From contig CAKRSV010000009.1 in the NCBI GenBank assembly GCA_934401915.1, positions 41,345 to 105,344 of the forward strand: a stretch of DNA of 64,000 nt. The letters run 5' to 3'. The stretch is from an uncultured Lachnospiraceae bacterium. Lineage in GTDB: Bacteria; Bacillota; Clostridia; Lachnospirales; Lachnospiraceae. The translations under genes were made by a program, and so were the position numbers. Positions within the stretch are counted from its first letter, which is position 1, and every line of letters starts with the position of its first letter. Under the pieces are notes generated by a model. That model ran no database searches. It saw only the letters and a program-made list of their open reading frames with translations, and was not told the origin of the DNA. This document shows positions 8,693 through 18,576 of this stretch, piece by piece.

Positions 8693-9607
8693 TTACTCTG
8701 CGTCAGACTCGGTATACTGTACTGCGAGATCGGAGATGGTTCCGTCTGCAAGCATTGCCTCGATAGCTGTGTTGATCTTGTCAAGAAGAGCAGTGTTGCC
8801 TTTCTTTACAGCGATCGCATACTCTTCGGAAGCAAATGCGGAAGGATCCTCTACGATCTTCAGACCTTCGTTGTCGCCTACATACTTCTGAGCGGTTGCG
8901 GAATCGATAACGACTACATCACACTTGCCGTTTGCAAGCTCCATAACTGCCTCGGTTCCCTTCTTGAATGCCTCGTAATCATATCCCATATCCTTTACGC
9001 AGACCTCACCGGTATAACCCTGTACTACGCAGATCTTCTTGTCTGCCATATCTGCTGCTGTTGCGATATCAGAATCGTCTCTCACGATCATAACCTGGGT
9101 TGCTGTGTAGTAAGGAGTAGAGAAGTCTACTGCCTCTTTTCTTTCATCGGTCACGGTCATACCTGCGATAACTGCGTCGATCTGTCCGTTCTGAAGCGCT
9201 ACCAGAAGAGAGTCGAACTCCATGCTCTCCATTGCAGCTTCCATACCATTCTGCTCAGCGATCTGCTTTGCGATAGCCATATCGATACCATCGAACTCAT
9301 CGATCACACCGTTTGCTGTGATGAACTCAAACGGAGGGAACTCCGGATTCGTAGCGAAGGTGATCACGCCGTCCTTTACAGTCTCCAGCGCTGCCTCGTC
9401 AGTTGTCTCCTCTGTTGCGGCATCCTCTGCCTCTGCAGCAGCCTCGTCAGCGACCTCTGTCTCTTCCTCTGCTGTTGCTTCCAGTTCCTCAGTTGCAGTT
9501 TCCTCTACGGCTGTCTCTGCTGCCGTATCTGCTGTGCTGCCGCAGCCTGCCAGTACGCCTGCAGTCATTACTGTGGCAAGTACCATTGCCAATACCTTTT
9601 TTTTCAT
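8693..9607 (-). CDS. polar amino-acid ABC transporter substrate-binding lipoprotein
   Basis: 304 residues. Signal peptide with lipobox L-A-G-C (cysteine at about residue 22), then a low-complexity Glu/Ala/Thr-rich linker of about 55 residues, then a family 3 solute-binding domain. The domain has the typical start (ITFATNPEFPPFEF), the GIDMAIAKQIAE helix and the T-D-E-R-K-E-A-V-D-F-S-T-P-Y signature. The start at 9607 has AGGAGG eight bases upstream; an in-frame ATG 28 codons earlier has no such site. It is the last gene of a permease-ATPase-binding-protein operon. Ligand cannot be determined from the sequence; cystine, glutamine or arginine are common in the family. Confidence 0.9.
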   Translation of the reverse strand: MKKKVLAMVLATVMTAGVLAGCGSTADTAAETAVEETATEELEATAEEETEVADEAAAEAEDAATEETTDEAALETVKDGVITFATNPEFPPFEFITANGVIDEFDGIDMAIAKQIAEQNGMEAAMESMEFDSLLVALQNGQIDAVIAGMTVTDERKEAVDFSTPYYTATQVMIVRDDSDIATAADMADKKICVVQGYTGEVCVKDMGYDYEAFKKGTEAVMELANGKCDVVVIDSATAQKYVGDNEGLKIVEDPSAFASEEYAIAVKKGNTALLDKINTAIEAMLADGTISDLAVQYTESDAE

Positions 9608-9734
9608 AATATTCTCCTCCTGTTTCTTAACTCTATTTTCATCCGCAGCTCCCCGCTTATGAAAAGTGGAAAATCTCCGGTCGAAAATCAATCTGATCCT
9701 TCCTGTCCGGTCTTATCAGACCGCAGGTGCTCCT

Positions 9735-10457
9735 TTACAGCACCTTGCTCAGGAAGTTTTTGGTTCTTTCATTCTGCGGATTGCCGAACACTTCCTCCGG
9801 CGTACCGCTCTCCATGACGATTCCCTGGTCGATGAACAGCACCCTCGATGCGACCTCTCTCGCGAATCCCATCTCATGTGTCACGATCACCATCGTCATA
9901 CCGGACTTGGCAAGATCCTTCATAACATCCAGAACCTCTCCTACCATCTCCGGATCCAGTGCCGAGGTCGGCTCGTCAAAAAGCATGATCTCCGGGTCCA
10001 TCGCAAGCGCTCTCGCGATCGCTACACGCTGCTTCTGTCCTCCGGAAAGCTGTGCCGGATAGGCATCTGCCTTCTCCTCCAGGTTTACCCGCTTGAGCAG
10101 CTCCCTGCCGCGCGCCACCGCCTGTTCCTTTGTCATCTTCTTGAGCAGTACCGGCGCGAGCGTGATATTGTCCATGATCGTCAGATGCGGGAAAAGATTG
10201 AACTGTTGGAAAACCATTCCCATCTTCTGTCTGACGCGGTTCACATCGATCTTTGGATCGGTGATCAGCTCATCGTCCACATAGATCTCTCCGTCTGTCA
10301 CTTCCTCGAGCAGGTTCAGACACCGCAGAAAGGTGCTCTTACCGGAACCGGACGGTCCGATCACTACGACGACCTCTCCCTGGCTGACATGCTCGTCAAT
10401 TCCGTTTAGCACGGATAAATCACCAAATTTTTTATGCAGATTTTTTACTTTGATCAT
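9735..10457 (-). CDS. polar amino-acid ABC transporter ATP-binding protein (GlnQ type)
   Basis: 240-residue ABC ATPase of the amino-acid uptake class, the usual length. Walker [10 protein letters not shown] at about residue 34, Q-loop in [10 protein letters not shown], signature [15 protein letters not shown] at about 136, Walker [15 protein letters not shown] at about 158, and the switch histidine in VTHEM. It would power the permease encoded 50 bases upstream and the binding protein encoded 127 bases downstream. Confidence 0.93.
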   Translation of the reverse strand: MIKVKNLHKKFGDLSVLNGIDEHVSQGEVVVVIGPSGSGKSTFLRCLNLLEEVTDGEIYVDDELITDPKIDVNRVRQKMGMVFQQFNLFPHLTIMDNITLAPVLLKKMTKEQAVARGRELLKRVNLEEKADAYPAQLSGGQKQRVAIARALAMDPEIMLFDEPTSALDPEMVGEVLDVMKDLAKSGMTMVIVTHEMGFAREVASRVLFIDQGIVMESGTPEEVFGNPQNERTKNFLSKVL

Positions 10458-10507
10458 TGTGCAATCCCCATTCCTGCGCGGTCCGCGCTTCGCAAATTGA
10501 AGGTTTT

Positions 10508-11206
10508 CTATCTCGCATCCGACTTTCTGAGACGGTACTCGATCCTGCCGAGCAGCAGCGTGAGTATCTTAATAAGTACATAGTAGATCACTGCCGTTCC
10601 GATCAGCGGTGCAAATGCGATAAAGGTCGCGCTCTTGATGAAGTCGCCCGCCTTCTGGATGTCCATCAGTCCCACGTAGCCGACGATCGCCGTCTCCTTG
10701 ATGAGCACGATAAACTCGTTGCACAGCGCCGGGAAGATATTCTTGACCGCCTGCGGGATCACGATCCTCGTCATCGTCTGGAATGCACTCAGTCCTAGCG
10801 ATCTTCCTGCCTCTGTCTGTCCCTTGTCGATGGAAAGGATACCCGCGCGGATGATCTCCGACACATACGCGCCGGAATTGATACCAAACGCGATCGCGGC
10901 AATGATCCATTTATCCAGGTTCACCGAAGCAAAGATGACGAAATAGATGATCATAAGCTGTGTAACCGAAGGGGTTCCACGGATAATATCAGTATACAGA
11001 CCTCCCAGAAAACGAGGGAGCTTTTTCTTCGAAAGATTGCACATCGCGATCAGCATACCGATCAGGATACCCAGCACGATCGCCAGAAGCGACACCTTGA
11101 TCGTCACCCCGATACCGCTCAAAAGCAGCTTGTACCGGTCTTCTTTAATAAAACATTTATAAAAGGTATCCGCAAAATTCGCCGTCCATTCGCTAAACCA
11201 GTTCAT
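10508..11206 (-). CDS. polar amino-acid ABC transporter permease (HisM/GlnP type)
   Basis: 232-residue membrane subunit of the family 3 amino-acid importer. The inner-membrane loop motif [18 protein letters not shown] is present near residue 137, and four to five membrane segments can be seen. It is the first gene of the three-gene operon. A single permease gene suggests a homodimeric channel. No regulatory element was recognised with confidence in the 154-base upstream gap. Confidence 0.92.
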   Translation of the reverse strand: MNWFSEWTANFADTFYKCFIKEDRYKLLLSGIGVTIKVSLLAIVLGILIGMLIAMCNLSKKKLPRFLGGLYTDIIRGTPSVTQLMIIYFVIFASVNLDKWIIAAIAFGINSGAYVSEIIRAGILSIDKGQTEAGRSLGLSAFQTMTRIVIPQAVKNIFPALCNEFIVLIKETAIVGYVGLMDIQKAGDFIKSATFIAFAPLIGTAVIYYVLIKILTLLLGRIEYRLRKSDAR

Positions 11207-11360
11207 TCCTCATTTTCCTTTCAAAAGCCTGTGCATTTGTATGGGTTTGTGTATAACCATTCCGTTCTGTTTCTTACCGGTAGCTATTTTATCACATATT
11301 CCGGCAAGTTAAAAGTATAAATATACATACAATTTGCTAAATTATAACAATGCGTCCTTT

Positions 11361-11942
11361 TTACTCCTCGCGAAACCGCACCGTGCCGGTTGCGGGATCC
11401 ATCGACTCTACGATTGCAAGGGACTCTAACTGATAACCCAGGTTGCGGATGATCTGTCCGCCGGTCTGGAAGCCCTTTTCCACGGCGATACCGATTCCTT
11501 CCACCTGACCGCCCGACTGGTTGACGATCGAGATCAGTCCCTGCAGGGCGCAGCCGTTTGCGAGGAAGTCGTCAATGATCAGCACATGATCCTCCGGTCC
11601 TAAGAACTTCTTAGACACGATCACCTGATTCTTGCACTTGTGCGTGAAGGATTCCACCTCCGCCACATACATATCCCCGTCGATGTTGACGCTCTGATGC
11701 TTCTTTGCAAAAACCACCGGAACGCCGAAATGCTGTGCGGCGATGCAGGCAATGCCGATGCCGGATGCCTCTATCGTAACGATCTTATTGATCGTCTTGT
11801 CCGCGAAACGCTTTTTCCACTCTTTTCCCATCTCCTCAAAAAGTGCGATGTCCATCTGGTGGTTCAAAAAGCTGTCGACCTTGAGCACATTTCCTTCCTT
11901 TACAATGCCGTCCTTTAAGATTCTCTCCTCTAAGAAATTCAT
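11361..11942 (-). CDS. xpt: xanthine phosphoribosyltransferase
   Basis: 193 residues, matching the usual length of about 190. It converts xanthine and PRPP to XMP in purine salvage in the cytoplasm. The PRPP-binding loop is [16 protein letters not shown] at about residue 123, and the N-terminal [12 protein letters not shown] and [11 protein letters not shown] motifs are typical. The start at 11942 follows GGGAGGATACCA; earlier in-frame codons have no ribosome site. Many xpt genes have a purine riboswitch, but the 77 bases between this start and the upstream terminator show no such element. Confidence 0.93.
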   Translation of the reverse strand: MNFLEERILKDGIVKEGNVLKVDSFLNHQMDIALFEEMGKEWKKRFADKTINKIVTIEASGIGIACIAAQHFGVPVVFAKKHQSVNIDGDMYVAEVESFTHKCKNQVIVSKKFLGPEDHVLIIDDFLANGCALQGLISIVNQSGGQVEGIGIAVEKGFQTGGQIIRNLGYQLESLAIVESMDPATGTVRFREE

Positions 11943-12019
11943 TGGTATCCTCCCTCTCCCTGCCTTTTGTTTTCTATACCCTTTTTTCCGATAAAACATA
12001 TACCTGAATTTTAATGCAA

Positions 12020-12043
12020 AAGGCCCTGAATCATCAAGGCCTT
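12020..12043 (-). terminator. terminator after the acidic lipoprotein gene
   Basis: A 10-bp stem (AAGGCCTTGA with TCAGGGCCTT, one G-T pair) and a 4-base loop on the minus strand, 33 bases after the stop at 12076. Downstream sequence is only moderately T-rich. Confidence 0.6.
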
Positions 12044-12075
12044 CCTTTAACACTTATCGCTTTTTTCAAGCGTCC

Positions 12076-12948
12076 TTATTTAACTGTAACAGATGTGATG
12101 TGCGGGTTTACTCCCTCATACCAGTACAGGAAACCTTCCATATCTACGGTATCGCCGACTTTCAGGTTCTTTACTGCATTGTATACATCGGATGTTGCGT
12201 CGCAAAGATAAGACTCTACTGTGAAGGTATAGGTCTGTCCGTTGCTGGAAACGTTGAAGTACAGGTCGTCTCCGTCGGAACCGGAGCCATCCCAGTTGTA
12301 CAGATAAGCTGCGCCGTCGCCTGCATCTTCTACTGTCATATCCTTAAATGCTACAAACTGATTCTGATAGTTGATCAGATCGTCGCTGCCGAGCTTGTCT
12401 GTTACGTCGAGCGCTTCTGCAATGTAGCTGCCATCCTCGATCTCATAAGTTGCGTCGATGATCTCAATCTCGCCTGACCACTCGGATTTGTATCCGGTCA
12501 CTTTGATCTTTGTACCCTGTGTGAGCTTGTCGTACTCTTCCTGTGTACAAGGCATATTGTAAATGAAGTAAGCTCCGTCCTCATCCTGTGTATAGAAGGT
12601 TGCCTTACCCTGACCGTCCTCTTCCCACCAGGACTGCTTTGCCTGAACATAAGTCTCTACTACAACCTCTGTCTCAAGCTCTGCTGCAACATACTCGTCA
12701 TAGGTCATAACGCCCTCAGACTTCTCTCCTGCTACTGCCTCTTCTGTCTCAGTCTCCTCAGCGGCAACTGTCTCCTGCTCTGCTTCGTCCTCTGTCTCTG
12801 TGGTTTCTGCCTCTGCTGTCTCAGCGTCCGCCTCCACAGTGTCTGCTGCAACCGTCTCTGTCTCAGCCGTCTTCTCCTCAGTGGATCCACATGCGGCAAG
12901 TGAGAAGGTCATTGCACCTGTCAAAAGAACTGCGATAAACTTTTTCAT
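12076..12948 (-). CDS. secreted lipoprotein with acidic linker and OB-fold-like domain
   Basis: 290 residues. A signal peptide ends in L-A-A-C (cysteine at residue 20). Residues about 24-75 are a Glu/Thr/Ala-rich linker like that of the nearby amino-acid binding protein. The C-terminal part (about 85-290) appears to hold two OB-fold-like beta-barrel repeats, each with a strand pattern resembling G-T-K-I-K-V-T-G-Y and V-G-D-T-V-D-M-E-G-F. Such modules bind nucleic acid, sugar or peptide ligands, but nothing here names the ligand. It is a single-gene unit between two terminators or gaps. Function unknown. Confidence 0.75.
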   Translation of the reverse strand: MKKFIAVLLTGAMTFSLAACGSTEEKTAETETVAADTVEADAETAEAETTETEDEAEQETVAAEETETEEAVAGEKSEGVMTYDEYVAAELETEVVVETYVQAKQSWWEEDGQGKATFYTQDEDGAYFIYNMPCTQEEYDKLTQGTKIKVTGYKSEWSGEIEIIDATYEIEDGSYIAEALDVTDKLGSDDLINYQNQFVAFKDMTVEDAGDGAAYLYNWDGSGSDGDDLYFNVSSNGQTYTFTVESYLCDATSDVYNAVKNLKVGDTVDMEGFLYWYEGVNPHITSVTVK

Positions 12949-13049
12949 AATACTACTGCTCCTTTCATCTTCTCCTCATAAAGATTGTAAAGCTGTTATA
13001 AAACTTCGTAGTAATTGTACTCACAAATTCCAAATAAATCAATGTTTTT

Positions 13050-14699
13050 TTATCTTTTTCTGTTTTTTGCATCCCACAGGACATAGATCAGGATGCCCGC
13101 CCACACCACGGCAAGCGTTACGAGCAGCGCTACCGCCGTCCCCGGAAGCGGTCCGAGATCCTGCTTGCCGCCCGCCGACGTGCCGCCCTGTCCCAGACGG
13201 TACAGCGCCGTGACGTCCTGATAGAGCGCGTCGATGTAGGCGTCGTCAACCGTTTCCTTCCGGCGCTCCGACTTGACCACATTCTCGATAAGCTGCCCCG
13301 CCGCGTCTCTCAGCGAAGCCGATCCGTTGAACACCGGCGTCACAAAAGTATCTCCGATATGATCCAGCATCAGCTCCGACGCCTTGATTTTCACCTCGTA
13401 ATGCTCCCGGTCATCCTCCCCGCACCTTGCCAGATAATCCTGATACTGGTCAGATTCCTGCGCCTTGGAGGTGACAGGGATATACCCTTCCGTCTCCGCA
13501 TACGCCGTCTGCACCCCGTCCGTGAGCAGATACTGCGCAAACAGCCAGGACGCGAGCACCTCCTGCGGATCTTTCTTATTAAAAAGGCAGACGGAAGGCC
13601 CCTGCGAGATCATCTGCGGGTGCTCCGGATCAAACTGCGGCACCATCATGACCTCCGTCTCAAAGTCCACCAGCTTGTCCTCGCTGATGTCGGAAAGCGG
13701 CGCATCCGTTCCCATCCACGTCGCCCCCGCCGTCGAATCCACGGCGAAGATACACTGTCCCGCGTTCAGGAAGTTCGCCGGATAGCTGGAGATCTTGAAG
13801 GTGGAAAACGCCCTGCTCCCCGCGTGCTCCCCGATCGTGTGCAAAAGCTCTCTGGTCGTATCATTGAACAGAAGGATATTTCCCTGATCGTCCGAATACC
13901 CTGCGCCCTTCTGACGGAGCATCTGGATCATCATATTGTCTGTCGATTTATAGATAAACGGGATCAGCACCTCCTGACCGTTCACCGCAAAATTGCCGTC
14001 GGCGTTCTTCTCCATCGCCTTCTCCGACACTTCCCATACAAAATCCCAGGTCAGAGTCTCCGGAAGCGTATAGCCAAGCTTTTCCACATATGTCTTGTTT
14101 ACATAACACGCCTCTGTGGAGCGCATATAGGGAATCGCATAATAGTGATCCCCGATCATCCCCTCCTCCAAGAACTGCGGAATAATTTCCTCTTTTCGCA
14201 CCCCCTCATACCGCACCTGGCTGCCGCCAAGACCGTAGCTTTCGTCCGCAAACAGATCGTCCAACGGGACCACCACATGATTGCCGGTCAGATAGGTCGC
14301 AATGTGATCCGGGTAGGTGATGCAGACATTCGGCGTCGTGTCCGTCGCGATATTGGTGATGACGTCGTTGTAGATATCCCCGTAATTCGTGTACAGCCGC
14401 AGGTTCACATGGATATTCGGGTATACCTCTTCAAAGCCACGGATCGTCTGCTCATAGATCGCCGTCTGCGTCTTGTTGGTATCGTTCTTGGCCCAGAAAG
14501 TGATCTCGTAGTCCCTCGACTCATCAAATGTATCCGGGACGGCAAACTCCTCCGTTCCCTTCGCTCCATGGCACCCGGTAAGCGCCGTACACCCTGCCAG
14601 CAGCATTGCCGCGGCTAGTCCTGCTTTCTTTTTGTATCCGTCTATGCAGCTTTGCGCCTGCCGCCGCAGGCTGCCGCCGTCCCAACCGTATTTTCGCAT
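13050..14699 (-). CDS. extracellular sugar-binding protein with C-terminal membrane helix
   Basis: 549 residues, longer than the usual 430-450. A positively charged N-terminus leads into a signal peptide with lipobox L-T-G-C at about residue 43. The family 1 solute-binding domain covers about 55-480 (start of mature domain: YEITFWAKNDTNKTQTAIY). After about 30 further residues a hydrophobic segment (VALLVTLAVVWAGILIYVLW) and a short K/R tail end the protein, which is unusual for this family. The ATG overlaps the permease stop by one base (TGATG). Last gene of the operon ATPase-FRG-permease-permease-binding protein. Confidence 0.85.
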   Translation of the reverse strand: MRKYGWDGGSLRRQAQSCIDGYKKKAGLAAAMLLAGCTALTGCHGAKGTEEFAVPDTFDESRDYEITFWAKNDTNKTQTAIYEQTIRGFEEVYPNIHVNLRLYTNYGDIYNDVITNIATDTTPNVCITYPDHIATYLTGNHVVVPLDDLFADESYGLGGSQVRYEGVRKEEIIPQFLEEGMIGDHYYAIPYMRSTEACYVNKTYVEKLGYTLPETLTWDFVWEVSEKAMEKNADGNFAVNGQEVLIPFIYKSTDNMMIQMLRQKGAGYSDDQGNILLFNDTTRELLHTIGEHAGSRAFSTFKISSYPANFLNAGQCIFAVDSTAGATWMGTDAPLSDISEDKLVDFETEVMMVPQFDPEHPQMISQGPSVCLFNKKDPQEVLASWLFAQYLLTDGVQTAYAETEGYIPVTSKAQESDQYQDYLARCGEDDREHYEVKIKASELMLDHIGDTFVTPVFNGSASLRDAAGQLIENVVKSERRKETVDDAYIDALYQDVTALYRLGQGGTSAGGKQDLGPLPGTAVALLVTLAVVWAGILIYVLWDAKNRKR

Positions 14700-15574
14700 C
14701 AGCCCTTCGTTCCTCCTCTTGACACACCTTCCATGATCTTATCCCGAAACAGCAGAAACAGGACGATCAGCGGCACGGATATCACGACCACCGCCGCCAT
14801 CATCGCCGGTATATTTTCCCTTCCGAAGCCGTTTTCCCGGATCTCCTGGATCCCGTTCGACACCAGATAGTAATTTTCATCGTCCGTCACAAGACGCGGC
14901 CATACATAGGAATTCCAGCACTCGATGATCTTCAGGATCGCGATCGTTATCAGCGTCGGCCGGCAGATCGGCATCATCACCTTCGCCAGATATTTCAGAT
15001 CCGAGGTTCCGTCCACCTTCGCCGCATAGTACAGCGAATCCGGCACCTGCGCGAAATTTTCTTTCAGCAGATAGATATAGAATACCGAGGTGACGGACGG
15101 CAGGATCAGACCGGTGAACGTGTTGCGCAGTCCCAGGTTCGTGACCGTCGCATAGTTCGTGATGATGACCAGCTCATTCGGTATCATCATCAGGGAAAGG
15201 AACAGGGTAAATACCAGATTTCTTCCCCTGAACTCCAGTCTGGCGAACGCGTATGCAGCCAGCGTGATCACCACCATCATGATCGCCGTTGTCGCCAGCG
15301 TGAACACCAGCGTGTTGAACAGGTATTTTCCAAGAGGCACCGCCGCAAAGGCGTCCACATAGTTCTGCAAGGTAGGCGAAAGCGTAAAGAGCGCAGGCTT
15401 CCGCTCCGCATTGTACTGGCTGTAGCTCTTCACCGAGGTCAGGATCATCCAATAGAACGGAAACAGCACGATCAGCGCCCAGAGCGCGAGCAGTACATAG
15501 GTCACGGTCTTTTTTGCCCGTTCGCCGGGCTGCGTCTTGTTATTCTTTTTCATATGACTGGCTGTGCTAGACAT
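14699..15574 (-). CDS. carbohydrate ABC transporter permease (MalG type)
   Basis: 291 residues with six membrane segments and the CUT1 loop motif YAAKVDGTSDLKYLAKVMMP at about residue 190. The ATG at 15574 is chosen because GAGG lies six bases before it; the ATG two codons earlier directly abuts that site. It follows the other permease gene after a 50-base gap and is coupled to the binding-protein gene by a one-base overlap. Confidence 0.9.
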   Translation of the reverse strand: MSSTASHMKKNNKTQPGERAKKTVTYVLLALWALIVLFPFYWMILTSVKSYSQYNAERKPALFTLSPTLQNYVDAFAAVPLGKYLFNTLVFTLATTAIMMVVITLAAYAFARLEFRGRNLVFTLFLSLMMIPNELVIITNYATVTNLGLRNTFTGLILPSVTSVFYIYLLKENFAQVPDSLYYAAKVDGTSDLKYLAKVMMPICRPTLITIAILKIIECWNSYVWPRLVTDDENYYLVSNGIQEIRENGFGRENIPAMMAAVVVISVPLIVLFLLFRDKIMEGVSRGGTKG

Positions 15575-15624
15575 CTTCATCCTCTTTTCTGGTCATGTGT
15601 ATATAGTCTTACGATTTCCGCTTT

Positions 15625-16515
15625 TTAATAGTGCACGTGTTTCCGGCTCACCAGCAGGTTGATACAGGTGATCGTCAGCACGATCACAAACAGAAGGATA
15701 GCCGCCGCAGACGCGTAGGACGGATAGCCGCCGCTGTCTCCGTAAAGCATATCATAGACATATCCGACGATCGTATTCATCTCCGCAGCGTTCAGATCCG
15801 TGCCAAACAGAGCGACCGCGTCGCTGTATTCCTTGAACGCGCCGATAAAGCCTGTGATGACAAGATAAAAAATAGTAGGGGAAATCATAGGAAGCGTGAT
15901 CTTCCTGAAAATACGAAATGCAGAAGTACCATCCACTCTCGCCGCATTGTAGTAGCTCTGATCCACCGACGCCAGTGCGCTGGTCAGCAGCAGGATCTTA
16001 AACGGCATGACGATCCAGATGATATACAGACACATGACAAGCATCTTCGCCCAGTATGGCCCGTCAATGAAATCGACCGGCCCCGCCCCGAACCAGGCGA
16101 GCAGCAGATTGACCATGCCGTCTGTGTATGCGGTTTTCTTAAAAAGCACCATAAAAACCAGACCAACCGCGAGTGTGTTGGTTACATAGGGCAGAAAATA
16201 GACGGTCTGAAACAGCTTCCGCAGAGGCTTGATCGAGCTGAGTCCCACGGAGATCAACAGCGCGACGCCCGTAGAAAGCGGCACGGTGATAATGACCATC
16301 AGGAATGTATTCTTCAATGCCTGCAGGAAATACGGATCATGCAGCACATAGGAGAAGTTGTACATTCCCACATCAAAATAAGTCTGCGATGCGAAGTTGT
16401 ACCCCTCCTCGAAAGAGTACACAAACACATCGATCAGCGGATATACCATAAAGAAACCGAGAAACAATATCGCCGGCAGCAGATACAGCCAGCCCTTGCT
16501 TTGCCTGTTTTTCAT
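15625..16515 (-). CDS. carbohydrate ABC transporter permease (MalF/UgpA type)
   Basis: 296 residues, six membrane segments, EAA-like loop YNAARVDGTSAFRIFRKITL at about residue 201. The start at 16515 has GGAGG seven bases upstream; the frame is open further upstream but lacks a ribosome site. Sits directly after the FRG-domain gene (49-base gap), inside the second sugar-importer operon. Substrate unknown; no glycoside hydrolase gene is linked. Confidence 0.9.
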   Translation of the reverse strand: MKNRQSKGWLYLLPAILFLGFFMVYPLIDVFVYSFEEGYNFASQTYFDVGMYNFSYVLHDPYFLQALKNTFLMVIITVPLSTGVALLISVGLSSIKPLRKLFQTVYFLPYVTNTLAVGLVFMVLFKKTAYTDGMVNLLLAWFGAGPVDFIDGPYWAKMLVMCLYIIWIVMPFKILLLTSALASVDQSYYNAARVDGTSAFRIFRKITLPMISPTIFYLVITGFIGAFKEYSDAVALFGTDLNAAEMNTIVGYVYDMLYGDSGGYPSYASAAAILLFVIVLTITCINLLVSRKHVHY

Positions 16516-16564
16516 TGTTACCTCCATGTCCGGACAGCTTCCCCTGGAAGTCCCGGTGCGTCTT

Positions 16565-17326
16565 TCAGACTTTATCTCCATACTTGATCGTGTTGACCAG
16601 CGATTTGATCCGGCTGACATTCATATACAGCGTATCCTCGCTGATATGCTTATCCGAAAGCGCCTGCAGGATCCCCGGCTTTGCCTCCGAAGCGATCACG
16701 ATCGTATCGATGAACCGGCGGATGTCCAGTTCCTCGTTTTCCATGATCTTCTCGAAGGAGCACTCGTCCCTTCCCCAGAGAAGGAAGAGCCCCTTCTGCA
16801 TATACAGACGGTCAAACTGCTGCGTCGCGTCGATAAAGATCGGCATATCTACGCCCTTATCGCCCATCATGGTCGATTCCTTATCGATATACTTCTGCAG
16901 CCATTCATAGAGAAACTGGTTGTTGCGGATCACCTGGCTGGACAGCTTCCCCCGCTCCTTCAGCATCTTTTCATAGCGGCTCTTATTGAAGATAAAGACC
17001 TTTCCGTCACAGTCCACATAGCGCCCCTTGGCGTCATGGCACGCAAAAAACAGCGCCACATCGAAGGAGTAGGAAAAATCCAGCATCCGCGTGGGAAGCG
17101 CAAAGTGCTGCGCGATCTCGATACAGGTCAGCTCGTCAAAATCAAACAGACGCTTCATCTCATCCACGAAACGGAACATCTGCGCATCCGCCGTGTGGAT
17201 ATGATCCCCTCGCAACCCCGACGGGATCAGCACAAAATCGCTTCGCGCCTGTCCGCGGAACACGATCACATCGCCCCGCCCGTCCAGCGCGTGCATATAT
17301 TCATCATAGGAAGTTACCTTATTCAT
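16565..17326 (-). CDS. FRG-domain protein
   Basis: 253 residues, predicted soluble. The N-terminal part carries the family hallmark F-R-G (F23-R24-G25 in DVIVFRGQARSDF) followed by the L-I-P-S-G-L-R motif, an aromatic QHFALPTRMLDFSYS stretch and an F-F-A-C segment, as in PF08867-type proteins. The biochemical activity of FRG domains is not established; they occur in mobile and defence contexts as well as alone. Here the gene overlaps the preceding ATPase gene by 8 bases and precedes the permeases, so it is made as part of a sugar-importer operon, an unusual setting. The start at 17326 follows GGGAGGGCAGTC. Confidence 0.8.
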   Translation of the reverse strand: MNKVTSYDEYMHALDGRGDVIVFRGQARSDFVLIPSGLRGDHIHTADAQMFRFVDEMKRLFDFDELTCIEIAQHFALPTRMLDFSYSFDVALFFACHDAKGRYVDCDGKVFIFNKSRYEKMLKERGKLSSQVIRNNQFLYEWLQKYIDKESTMMGDKGVDMPIFIDATQQFDRLYMQKGLFLLWGRDECSFEKIMENEELDIRRFIDTIVIASEAKPGILQALSDKHISEDTLYMNVSRIKSLVNTIKYGDKV

Positions 17327-18479
17327 GACTGCCCTCCCCTGACCGGGGATTGCTTGTACCTGCAGGCATCTTTCCGTCCTTGTTTTCAAAATAGATCCTC
17401 TCTTCCGTCTCCTCCGAGAACAGAAGCACCTTGTTCGGCTTCAGGTCAAAACGTACCTGCTCCTTCGAGGTGTCCACACGGTTCTCCGCATTGATGATCG
17501 AGCGGATCGCTTTCGCCTCGCAGTCCGGGTGCGTTGAGACCACGCTGATGTCGCGCCCCATCACTTCCACGCCGGACAGATTGCAGACAAGCGGGCCGTC
17601 CTCCTGCAGAACGAAGCCCTCCGGACGGATTCCGACCGTCACCTCCTGATCGGCCACTTTTCCGGTATACAGCACCGGCTGGTTTCCGATACAGAGCCAT
17701 TCCTTTTCCACCCTGCCCCGGAACACGTTGATCGGCGGCGTTCCCAGAAATTTTGCCACAAACAGATTGACCGGATCGTCGTAAACATCCTGCGGTTTTC
17801 CGATCTGCTGCACCGTTCCGTCCTTCATAACGACGATCTCGTCCGAAATGCTCATCGCCTCTTCCTGATCGTGCGTCACGAACACGGTCGTAATGCCCGT
17901 CTCGCGCTGGATCCTGCGGATCTCCTCCCGCGTCTGCAGACGCAGTCTCGCATCCAGATTGGACAACGGCTCATCCAACAGGAGCACCCTCGGCATCTTC
18001 ACCATGGCTCTGGCGATCGCCACACGCTGCTGCTGTCCGCCGGACAGTTCGCTCGGTCTGCGCTCCAGCAATTCTTCGATCTGTACCAGCTTCGCCGCCT
18101 CAAGCGCCTTTTGATCCATCTGCTCCTTCGTGAGCTTCTCCGCCCCTTTCAGATTTTGCAGGGGGAAGATGATATTCTGCTTGACGGTCAGGTGCGGGTA
18201 CAGCGCATAATTCTGGAATACCACGCCAACGCCGCGCTTTTCCGGGGGCAGATCCGTCACATCCTCGTCTCCGAACAGGATCCTTCCCTCCGTCGGCTCC
18301 TGCAGACCACATATCATAAACAGAGTGGTGCTCTTTCCACAGCCGGACGGTCCGAGCAGTCCCACCAGTTTTCCATCCGGGATCTCAAAATTAAAATCAT
18401 TTACCGCGATGACGTCCTCGCCGCCCTTCCGGTTACGGTTCGGGAATCGCTTCGTGAGATTTTGTAATACAACCTTCAT
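17319..18479 (-). CDS. sugar ABC transporter ATP-binding protein (MsmX/UgpC type)
   Basis: 386-residue ATPase. Nucleotide-binding domain: Walker A GPSGCGKSTT at about 43, signature [15 protein letters not shown] at about 142, Walker B VLLLDEPLSNLDA at about 164, switch histidine in VTHDQEEAMS. The C-terminal 130 residues are the TOBE/regulatory domain of the CUT1 class. It is the first gene of the operon, behind a good promoter at 18528-18556. It is the only CUT1-type ATPase in the window, whereas two other sugar importers lack one, so it may be shared among them (inference). Confidence 0.92.
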   Translation of the reverse strand: MKVVLQNLTKRFPNRNRKGGEDVIAVNDFNFEIPDGKLVGLLGPSGCGKSTTLFMICGLQEPTEGRILFGDEDVTDLPPEKRGVGVVFQNYALYPHLTVKQNIIFPLQNLKGAEKLTKEQMDQKALEAAKLVQIEELLERRPSELSGGQQQRVAIARAMVKMPRVLLLDEPLSNLDARLRLQTREEIRRIQRETGITTVFVTHDQEEAMSISDEIVVMKDGTVQQIGKPQDVYDDPVNLFVAKFLGTPPINVFRGRVEKEWLCIGNQPVLYTGKVADQEVTVGIRPEGFVLQEDGPLVCNLSGVEVMGRDISVVSTHPDCEAKAIRSIINAENRVDTSKEQVRFDLKPNKVLLFSEETEERIYFENKDGKMPAGTSNPRSGEGSHE

Positions 18480-18527
18480 ATGCTTGTCCTTTACTCTCTC
18501 CTTGCCTACTGCTTTCTCATCGACTTG

Positions 18528-18556
18528 ATTTTAGCACATTTTCCCACGCGCTACAA
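18528..18556 (-). promoter_or_regulatory. promoter of the sugar ABC/FRG operon
   Basis: On the minus strand TTGTAG (18551-18556) and TAAAAT (18528-18533) stand 17 bases apart, about 50 bases before the ATPase start. Tandem 12-bp direct repeats lie just upstream of the -35 element. Confidence 0.6.
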
Positions 18557-18576
18557 TGCCGCCTCAAAAAGTCAGA

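Noticed and set aside
11207..11360. Riboswitch or T-box upstream of the amino-acid transporter operon
   Set aside because: The gap is short, lacks a terminator hairpin and shows no conserved T-box sequence.
12949..13049. Promoter for the acidic lipoprotein gene
   Set aside because: Only weak -35/-10 candidates with poor consensus were found, so none is listed.
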